A stretch of 64,000 nucleotides of DNA from the NCBI RefSeq assembly GCF_954871325.1, contig NC_088777.1, positions 23,165,366 through 23,229,365 of the forward strand. Direction: 5' to 3'. Positions 56,337 through 64,000 of this stretch are shown here, piece by piece (position 1 is the first letter of the stretch; every line of letters begins with the position of its first letter). Under the pieces are notes generated by a model. The model was not told the DNA's origin, did no database searches, and was given only the letters and a program-made list of their open reading frames with translations. The stretch comes from Gordionus sp. m RMFG-2023 (taxonomy: Eukaryota > Nematomorpha > Gordioida > Chordodea > Parachordodidae). The translations under genes and the position numbers were made by a program.

Positions 56337-57165
56337 ACATAGGCGTAGCCAAGGGGGGGGGGGCAAGGGGAAATTCCCTCCCTTCAGAAATTTACTTTTT
56401 GTAAATATCATTTTTAGCTAATAAAAAATATCCCCCTTACTCCCCCCACTCTCTGACCCTCAAATATGTATGCATATATCTTAAATAATAATTTGAAAGA
56501 AAGAATGTAAAAGTTAATATTTTTTTATAAAACTATTCATCATAATTTATAGATTTTTGGGAAAATAAATTTATAAATATATAAAATGAACCAAAAATGT
56601 TTTTTAATAAATGGAATATAAGCCAAAGATAAGTCTTAAGACAGAATGAAATGTATTATAATTATTAATAATAGATCCATAAAATTACTAAATAATATAA
56701 TATATCAAATATAAATTTTTATAAAGTGAGTAATTTTAATTTATTTATCTTAATAAAAGTAAAATATAATTATAAAACTATTGATAAAATTAAATCATAA
56801 ATTAAAAAAATATTAAAGCACAATACAAACAGTGGAATATTATATGTCGTTGATTTACAGTATATCTAATTATCAAATGACAATCAAGTAATTTTTACCA
56901 ATATAGCGAATTATATATTTTACAGAAAACTATAAAATATTGATAAGGACATCAGAAAATATTTTAAGACATTGTGGGATGAATAATATGAAGATTAAAT
57001 TTTAATATAAGTTTTACTTAAAATAAATAGATGGCGTTAAATAATTGAATGCAAATTGTTGCTATATTTAATATCAAGAGCATTGATTAGTAAAATTTGT
57101 TAAATTATTAACTGTAATATATTCTCTAACTGTCAAATATGTCTGTAAAAGTGGAATTTTACCTA
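56337..57165. repeat. Dispersed repeat, copy 2 (about 830 bp)
   Basis: Same repeat as 49580-50430, in the same orientation. It begins with aggcgtagccaag followed by a G tract. A hAT element begins 19 bp after its right limit. Confidence 0.85.
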
Positions 57166-57183
57166 CAGGTACTAAAACACTTG

Positions 57184-58970
57184 CAGTGGCCCCTACACTT
57201 TCTGAGCGAATGAAGCAGAATACCCCCTGAAAAGTACCCCCTTGAAAAGTAATCCCCCCCTCGAAAAAATGATAATTATTTTATGACATATAAATTTCAA
57301 AAATAATTTTTATTACATCATGCAAAAATATATACTTTATAAATATTATTTTTAAATTAATAATTTAGATAAATTAGGGGAAGAGAAAGCGAAAGAATTT
57401 AAAATTTCATCAATATTTAATTGTTTAAATAAAATTTTTTCCATTGATAATATGGTTAAATTATTGAGAAATGGATCTTTCATGGTACTACGAAGTCTTG
57501 TTTTAATTAATTTAATTTTACTCATAACTCTTTCGGCAGTACATGAGGTTGTAGGAATGGTTAATAAATATTTATATAAAATTGTTAAATTAGGGAAAGC
57601 AGAAAAATTTAAAAGTAGACGATAAGGTAAAATAAATGAATAGTTTTTCCAATCTGAATCGTAAGTCTATGAATTAATCATCATCAGAAGAAGCTAAATA
57701 ATATATTGGTAAAAATATTTTAACTGAATAAATTTACAATACTCAGAATCTGACAAATCTTTAGATTCTCGAACCTCTAGGTCATGAGTAATAATTACAT
57801 TTCCCATTATAGCCATCTTATAAATATTTATAAACTTCAACATTTCTTCGAAAATTTGATTTGAATTTAAATTGTAAAATTCACCGATATTCTCGATATC
57901 TTCTTTTATAATTGATTTTTCTGCCATTCCCTTTGGCGTAAATAATAATGTTTGATGTAAAAATTTCATCGAATCATCATTAAATCTTCCGTTAAACTGC
58001 ATAATAATTAATCGAGTGCAGCATAAAACACACCTATTTTAAAGCTAAAAAAATTTCTATATTTAATGATGAAAGTATATATATACCTTTCTTTTTGGAT
58101 TGTAATGTTTGAAGTCTATAACTTTCAAAATCAAAAGGTAGATTTCTCTCCTTCACAAAATCTTGTGCCTTTGAAAAAACATCCAAAAATCCAGTGTTAT
58201 CATCTATTAGATTTAAAAATAATTAAGACAATAATTTATATTATACTTCTCAAATTAATCAAGCAATCTTTTGCCAATTGAATATGATTTATTGCAAACC
58301 CTATACCTTCGAAATGGTTTGCAATTTTGTACAAGCCAAACTTGTTATCAACAATTTTACAAAACACAAAGTGATAAGATAAAATCAAATTTTTATATTC
58401 TAAAGAGTATAGCACTAGCCATAGTGGAAGTGGCAGGATCTTCAGAATCCTTTAAATTTGTTAAAGCCCTCAAGGCAACATAAAGTAGAAAAAACAATAG
58501 CTTTATATGACGATAGCCAGCTTCTAAATAATTTAAAGCTTTTCTTTATAACGTTAAAATTAAGCCCACCATGTCTTTTTCTAATGTGATTTAGCCATTT
58601 ATCATCTCTTATAATATGCGATTTGCAATTTTTAATTAGGCATTTATATTTTTTTTGGTTAATATTTTTAGGCATATTTTAAAATTGGAAAAATAATTTA
58701 TGGCAAGAAATCTCGGATAACAACCTAATTTACTAAACATCGACCAAAATTTCCGTCAATATATATATTAAAAATATTAAGTTGGGGGGTGGGTGGTCTT
58801 ATTATTACATTTATAAACCAGAAATCACTTGATCATGATGGATTTAACAAAACAGTAAAAGAATTAAATAATAAAGAAAATTTTAAAATTTAAAAAAAAA
58901 AAGTATTACCACTCAAATTTACTGAAGCAGTTGCTTCGGACCCCCCCCCCCCCCGTTGTAGGGGCCACTG
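57184..58970 (-). mobile_element. hAT element with 8-bp target duplication
   Basis: Inverted ends cagtggcccctaca (57184-57197) and tgtaggggccactg (58957-58970), flanked by aacacttg (57176-57183) and aacacctg (58971-58978), an 8-bp duplication with one difference. The minus strand encodes a hAT transposase in pieces: a zinc-finger-like start CLIKNCKSHIIRDDKWLNHI RKRHGG (about 58580-58675), an inner part (57694-58002), and the dimerisation end SCTAERVMSKIKLIKTRLRS then MKDPFLNNLTILSMEKI (about 57380-57550). It is internally deleted and broken, near 1.8 kb. A tract of 14 C lies next to the right end. Confidence 0.94.
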
Positions 58971-58975
58971 AACAC

Positions 58976-59135
58976 CTGTGATAGCCTTGCTCATTTTTGT
59001 TCTGCCACAAGTAAGGTTTGCACTTATACTGGAGTCGTAAAACATCATGAGAAAAAGATTCGACCCACATTGTGATAATATAGCTCTGTGAATGTTGAAC
59101 TACATGATATACGATTTCCGCAAATGTAGTTGCAT
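58976..59135 (-). other. Candidate host exon ending at the hAT insertion
   Basis: A 160-nt minus-strand exon candidate with acceptor attacag before 59135 and donor gtgttt at 58975. It reads ATTFAEIVYHVVQHSQSYII, TMWVESFSHDVLRLQYKCK and PYLWQNKNEQGYHR without a stop, in coding-like composition. I do not recognise the product. The 8-bp hAT target duplication (58971-58978) spans its donor junction. Confidence 0.4.
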
Positions 59136-59379
59136 CTGTAATATTTTTGAGAATATTTTTGTATTGCAATCGATGTTGATATACTCCCCTGTACTGAATT
59201 ATATGAATGAAATGATGTTGATTTATTATTGGATAAATATAAAACAGGATAGAAAGAAATTTACAAACTAGACATATTTTCGAATAAATATTTAAAATTT
59301 ATTTAAAAAATATAAAAATAATCAATTAATTTCTCTCAAAACTATTATTTTTAGATTAAAAACGTTAAAATACTAAAAA

Positions 59380-59525
59380 AAAAATGCATGAGAAATTAAA
59401 TAAATTGCGGGAGATTTTTGCGGGAGATTTCAAATTGCGGTAGTTTTGCAAGAGTGAGATGTCTGCGTGTAAACTAAAAAATTGCGGGAGTCTCCCGCTG
59501 ATGAGGGAGACATGGCAACCCTGGC
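59380..59525. repeat. Transposon end with 'tgcgggag' repeats
   Basis: Repeated aattgcgggagatttttgcg-like words end in gggagacatggcaaccctgg. Read in reverse, ccagggttgccatgtctccc is a common animal DNA-transposon tip. No opposite end found. Confidence 0.5.
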
Positions 59526-59529
59526 TTCA

Positions 59530-60030
59530 CGTCTGATTATTTTGCATATTGCGAAAGAACGATATAATGCAATTTTAATTATTTAAATAATGTTCTATAT
59601 CTATTCTATATCTATTCTAAAGAATTCTTTTTTTTATATGAAATTTGCCAAATTCATCCCCCCTTCCACACCCATAAAATATTTGTCTTTATTCATGATA
59701 CTTATTATTTTGTAAAATGTTAGTTAAATATATGTAATTTATTATTTCTCATAATTTCTATTTTAGTCAAACAGCAGCCCTATCTGTTGCAGATATATAT
59801 ATTAATTCTCATAATCTATGTAAACCCTAACACTAATTTTTTAGCTCTAAGCGAACTCCAATATTTTGAACCGCATATTTCGGTAAAAATTTATAGATCA
59901 TTGATAGATATTACTTAATGTAGTGGTTTCAATGTCTAATAAAAAATCTTATATCAACGCCGCGTCTACATGAGCTGGGGGGGGGCAGGGGTAGGAACAG
60001 TTTGCCAATTCTTCTTGGGGAGGGTATGGG
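59530..60030. other. Spacer, no gene seen
   Basis: AT-rich, with a poly-G tract (tgggggggggcaggggtagg, about 59978) similar to the ones in the dispersed repeats. Confidence 0.4.
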
Positions 60031-60044
60031 TAGGCGCTAGTGTT

Positions 60045-60245
60045 GTTAAATTGCTGGGTCGGGTCGGCTTGGCCGAAAACCCATTAAGGTTCGAGCTGAA
60101 AAAAACGACCCTAAACCCTAGCCAACCTATTTGACCATCGATCAGACCCGACCCGACCCAAAGGGTCTTATGAGCCGACTCGGTAGGTTGGCTTGCTGGG
60201 TCGGTCTGCTAGGTTGACTTGTTGGGTAGATATGTTGGGTCAATT
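60045..60245. repeat. GGGTCGGG-type GC-rich repeat
   Basis: Units such as ctgggtcgggtcggcttgg, gacccgacccgacccaaagg and gtaggttggcttgctgggtc lie in both orientations. Same style as 17275-17680. Confidence 0.55.
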
Positions 60246-60287
60246 TGTTGAATATTAAGAAAATTAAACTATTTTGTTTTAATCAGG

Positions 60288-60785
60288 GTTAAATGTTTTT
60301 GATATTAGATAGATGTTCAAAAATCATAGGTTCTAGTGATAAATTGGGACTGCTATTATATTTTACTTCACGAGGAATAAAATTTTGAATTTTTTTAAAA
60401 GACGTTGTTTTATACCTAGTTAAATGTTTATGATATTAGGAAAATGTTCTAAAACCTTTGGGTCTAGTAATTATATGGCACTGCTGTTATATTTTGCTAC
60501 ACGAGGGGAAAAAATTTTGAGATGTTGTTTTAAACCTAGTTAAATGTTTATGATATTAGGAAAATATTCAAAAACCTTTGGGTCTAGTAATAAATTTGCA
60601 CTGCCATTATATTTTACTCCACAAGGAAAAAATAAATTGTGAAAATTTTTAAAAATTTATCTTAAGCCTAGTTAAAAGTTTGTGATACTAGAAAGATGTT
60701 CTTAAACCTTTGGGTCTTGTAATAAATTGGAGCTGTTGTTATATTTTACTCCACGAGAAAAATAACACTGTGTGACAAATTTCGA
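60288..60785. repeat. Four tandem units of about 125 bp
   Basis: Units begin gttaaatgttt at about 60288, 60419 and 60539 and gttaaaagttt at about 60671. Each contains gatattaggaaaatgttc, cctttgggtctagtaata and ttatattttactccacgagg. They differ by small indels. Confidence 0.92.
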
Positions 60786-60789
60786 CTTG

Positions 60790-61375
60790 ATTTTTGGGGA
60801 GAAAATAAAATAAACATGTTTTAAGACAGTTTTTTATGCATATTCTAAATCCTCTGTCAGTTTTTTTCTAGCACGTCAGGTTTTTTATTTATTTTTGGTT
60901 AAAGTGGCCAAAAAGGTCATTTTTAGCACTTTTTGAAGGTTTATAACTTCGGTTCTAATGATCCCTACAACTAAAAAATATCTTAATTTTTGCAGCAAAC
61001 CTTCCTTATTATTATTATACATTTTTTTAAATAAAATCCTTACACAATTTTTAAACAACCTATATTTTTTAAATTTACCTTTATTTTTAATATATCTATT
61101 TATTGTGGCTTTCGTTCTCTTCGCTACACTGCACACGGTACGATTCCCAAACAATTTATTTTAAATGAAATAGTTATATTTCTCATATTTAAATAAATAT
61201 ATTATGCTAAGCTAACCTATCTCATATTTTACTTTTAATAAACCTTTTATCGGTCCGTTGTCCCACCCCCTCCTTTATATATAGGATTTACCTTGTAATA
61301 TACAATAAATTTATTGAATTTAAAACAAATTAAACAATAACATAAAATTTATCGAATTTAAAAACATTTAATGGT
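60790..61375. other. Spacer, no gene supported
   Basis: Open frames exist on both strands at 60885-61164, but neither has recognisable content; both look like chance. Confidence 0.35.
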
Positions 61376-61379
61376 AAAT

Positions 61380-62345
61380 CTAAATAAATTTCCGCGAATA
61401 TGAAGTTGATGATTTATCTTCAAAAAAGATACTCCAGCAGTAGTCCGCCAACATATTTATACGATTCTTGCCGTGATAAAACTGTTCGAGATTTTCTATC
61501 TGTTGATGGAACCGCTCCCCCATTTCTTCTGACACAGCACCTAAATTTTCAGGAAAAAAATCTTTATGGGAATGAAGAAAATGGATTTTGAGGGACATTC
61601 GGCATCTCATTTTCTTATAATTTGTTAATAGTTATCAATTTTCTCACGATAGTCGGCTGATTTATGATTGTCAAGGAACGATCTGCATATCCATTTAAAA
61701 GATTCCTATGTTTTAATTCAATGAGTAACAATTCATCTTCAAAAAAACTGTCCTTCATGAGTTCTCTTATTTGGGGGCCCACTAAAATCCTCTCTTTTAT
61801 TTTTGCTTGGGAAAGCTTGGGGAAAAAATTTCTAAGGTATATCGTGGGGCCCTCGGACAATTTTTTGAAATTTTTTTTGATTAGTCCTAATTTTATGTGC
61901 AACGGAGGCAACAAAATCTTATTTTTAGAAACAAGCGGGATATTTACGCGATTTTTTTTAAGAACGGACGATCCTCCCATTCGGATACTGTATAATGTTT
62001 TAGAGTTTCTCTGGAATTCCAGAGACAAAGAAAACATAACTGATTGGTGTAGCCTAACTGAAGGCCCATCAGGATTGCGATCATTTTGAGATCGTAGCAT
62101 ATCTTAAATTCGTAAATGGAATAATTTATTTTTGACAATAAATATTTCATATTTTGATATGATTCATTTAACTGGTTGGAATAGGCGATGGGAATTGATC
62201 GCTTAGAATTTCCGTTATGAAGCAAAACTGCTTTCAAGCTGTTTTTGCTTGAATCGATTAACAAGCGCCATTCATCGGGCACCAATTCAATATTAAGTTG
62301 TAAAAAAAGTTGACCTAGATTGTTGGAATAGTATTGTCACAATTG
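61380..62345 (-). pseudogene. Uncharacterised mobile-element-type protein, broken
   Basis: Minus strand, in order: ISQL then NLGQLFLQLNIELVPDEWRL (about 62340-62260), LIDSSKNSLKAVLLHNGN, SIPIAYSNQLNESYQNMKYL, KICYDLKMIAILMGLQLGYT, CFLCLWNSRE, KILLPPLHIKLGLIKKNF, IKERILVGPQIRELMKD and CRMSLKIHFLHSHKDFFPEN LGAVSEEMGERFHQQIE, ADYCWS. I recall the same motif series in many repeated uncharacterised animal proteins, presumably from a transposon. At least three frame changes or stops occur, so this copy is dead. The function is unknown; the closing GERFHQ/ADYCW block is the most conserved. Confidence 0.7.
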
Positions 62346-62399
62346 AGAGATTTTGTCATTGGGAATCAAAACCTAAATATAAAAAGAAATATATACTAA

Positions 62400-62820
62400 A
62401 ATTATGTTGAATCCTTTATTAAATAATAATAAATATAATTAAATACAAAGTGAAAAACATAATCAAAATAAAAGAAAATTAATATAAGAAAAATAAAAGT
62501 AAAAAATTAAAAAGTAAAAATTAAAATTTAAGTTAAAAAAAATAATCATTCGCATCATAATTTCTCCATTATATATCCTTTTTCTTTAATCAAAATTTAC
62601 ATAGTCTTCCTAGCGAAAAATAAAAAGTTCTACATCCCACTTGTTAAAACTGTTAAAGTATGAAAAAATCTACAAATACTCATTTACATAGACGGGGATA
62701 TTTTAATAAAACATTATTTTTGTTTACGATTTGCATAATGCATTTTTTTGTAACGCAAAAATGCAACCCCCTCACTTAAGTTAGACCCACCAATCAGCGA
62801 ATGACCAACTTCTTTCGATT
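62400..62820. other. AT-rich spacer, no gene seen
   Basis: A/T-rich, with no supported feature apart from a polypurine stretch at 62440-62540. Confidence 0.5.
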
Positions 62821-62829
62821 TCGACTTTA

Positions 62830-63955
62830 CAGATCTTGTATCTCCACCAAATCTATTCGTCATAATCTTTAATGTCTTCTAGTTTCTAACAACGGCGGTC
62901 TATTGTCTAATATTCTTCACTTCTAAGGACTGTTTGTATCCGATTACAATCTGAAATTCTTTAATCCTTCTGTTTCTTGTCAGCCCCTTGTAAACAATTA
63001 TCTCTTGATCTCTATAGGCAATTGACGAACTCGATTCACTTCTGTTATCATGATTCCCGATACATTCTTAAGTCTCTTTTTAATTATATTTCGTTTTAAC
63101 CTTAGTAAATTATCCTAGTCTTTGCTTATTTCTAACGGTTTCTGGTAATTAATGATTAGCATATTATCTGGTAAACGATGTAGCTTGACAACATTGACCA
63201 GTTGTTCTTTCTAGTCGCCTATTTCTAACGTTCTTTTGTATTAACCTATTGGCTCTTTAACTCTGTCACGCTTGACGATAATTTGTCTGATATTAACGAT
63301 TGTTTCCCAGAATTCTGGTCTCTATGATCGTCAACTTTCGTATCTTAGACTAAAGTTTCCGTGGCGATATTAGTAAGCTATTAACGATTGCAGCATGAAT
63401 GTCTCGAACATTTGTTCTATCTAGTTTCTTGTTTAAAATGTTCTCTTGTAATTGATCAACGCTTTTTCTCGGAAAATGATTGGCGATAATTTGTCTGCGA
63501 TTACTATTGTTTCCACGAATTCTTGTCTCTAAGGTCGTCGACTTTCGTATCTTAGACTAGAGTTTCAGTAAACACCTGTCTATATTGGTCAGCGATTAAC
63601 GATTGCAGCGTGAACGTCTTGACCATCTGTTCTATCTAGTCTCTTGTTTCCAACGTTCTCTTGTAATTGTTTAGCTCCTTTCATCTAATTCTTGTAACTG
63701 TATCGATCTTTTAGATTTCCGAGTCTTCTACGACAGTTTGCACTTGCCAGGATATCGACTTTGTCTTAAGATATTTTTTCTCATTGATCTTTGTCTTAAG
63801 GTTTCGGGTAATCGCATCTAGTACTTCTACTATTATGTCAAATTCTATCACCCCTCTACCCTCAATGAAGTCCAAATCCATATCTCCCTTGAGCCCTTTA
63901 TAGGTAATCGTCCTTAAGCTACCAATCCACATCCTTTGTAAACATGTCTATTTAC
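62830..63955 (-). repeat. Less AT-rich region with imperfect 208-bp tandem repeat
   Basis: The segment around 63311 (gtctctatgatcgtcaactt then tcgtatcttagactaaagtt) repeats about 208 bp further on at 63520 (gtctctaaggtcgtcgactt then tcgtatcttagactagagtt). Further shared words are taacgattgcagcatgaatg / taacgattgcagcgtgaacg and ttctctagt-type motifs. The minus strand has many coding-like stretches (KINEKKYLKTKSISWQVQTV at 63711-63932) but frequent stops. It may be a decayed repetitive gene; I do not recognise it. Confidence 0.5.
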
Positions 63956-63962
63956 CGTTGAA

Positions 63963-64000
63963 CAGTGGCCCCTACAACGGGGGGTGGGGTTCCGAAGCAA
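63963..64000 (+). mobile_element. Edge of another hAT copy
   Basis: cagtggcccctacaacgggg then ttccgaagcaa matches, inverted, the right end of the hAT at 57184-58970 including the G tract. The rest lies beyond the window. Confidence 0.85.

Noticed and set aside
60885-61164. Overlapping frames on both strands
   Set aside because: No motifs, poor composition and no context.
1-64000. Bacterial or organellar origin of the window
   Set aside because: GT-AG introns in a eukaryotic translation factor gene, LINEs, hAT elements and pol III boxes show nuclear eukaryotic DNA.

Overview
This is a very AT-rich eukaryotic nuclear window. It shows spliceosomal introns, a eukaryote-only translation factor gene, pol III promoter boxes, and many animal-type transposable elements (hAT, IS630/Tc1, PIF/Harbinger, Helitron, two kinds of LINE, an LTR element). 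An invertebrate animal, possibly a small or parasitic one, is the best guess. The species cannot be fixed from the sequence.

The backbone of the left 39 kb is one host gene on the minus strand: EIF3A, encoding eukaryotic translation initiation factor 3 subunit A. Its start codon is at 38974. Nine exons (1437 nt, 479 codons, in frame through every junction) run leftward to 4104, and the rest of the gene lies beyond the left edge. Six introns are only 42-48 bp. Two are giant (intron 6, 18.6 kb, 19145-37784; intron 7, 14.5 kb, 4461-18984), and the intron after exon 9 is over 4 kb. All three large introns are packed with nested transposons.

Intron 9 part (1-4103): a degraded hAT element (5-2098) and a short palindrome. 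Intron 7: a hAT fossil split by a foldback-type element; a LINE 3' end with a restriction-like endonuclease; an IS630/Tc1 fossil; and a 9-kb element with about 700-bp terminal inverted repeats (9333-18405). That element holds an uncharacterised transposase-like gene and itself carries a hAT (10093-11004), an IS630 element (about 11262-13012) and another LINE tail (about 16060-17230). Intron 6: a second member of the long-inverted-repeat family (21290-24830); a Harbinger element (26154-31007) carrying an RTE-like LINE, which carries a 195-bp hAT-type MITE; and a 3.9-kb foldback element with an exact 8-bp target duplication (32610-36502).

Upstream of EIF3A, a gag-bearing retroelement fossil bounded by 23-bp direct repeats (39854-48687) is interrupted by a nearly full-length but broken Ty3/gypsy element (40342-48122). 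From 48.7 kb to the right edge there is AT-rich repeat-filled DNA: two copies of an 830-bp dispersed repeat, a tRNA-derived SINE, a Helitron helicase fragment, a hAT element (57184-58970) inserted across a probable splice donor, a tandem array of four 125-bp units, a widespread uncharacterised mobile-element protein (61380-62340), and the first 38 bp of another hAT copy at the edge.

The two most interesting signals are (1) the bimodal intron architecture of EIF3A, and (2) the family of long-inverted-repeat transposons whose protein combines a DGxAAQY / HGK / DGIGGTVKR core with an SH3-like tail.
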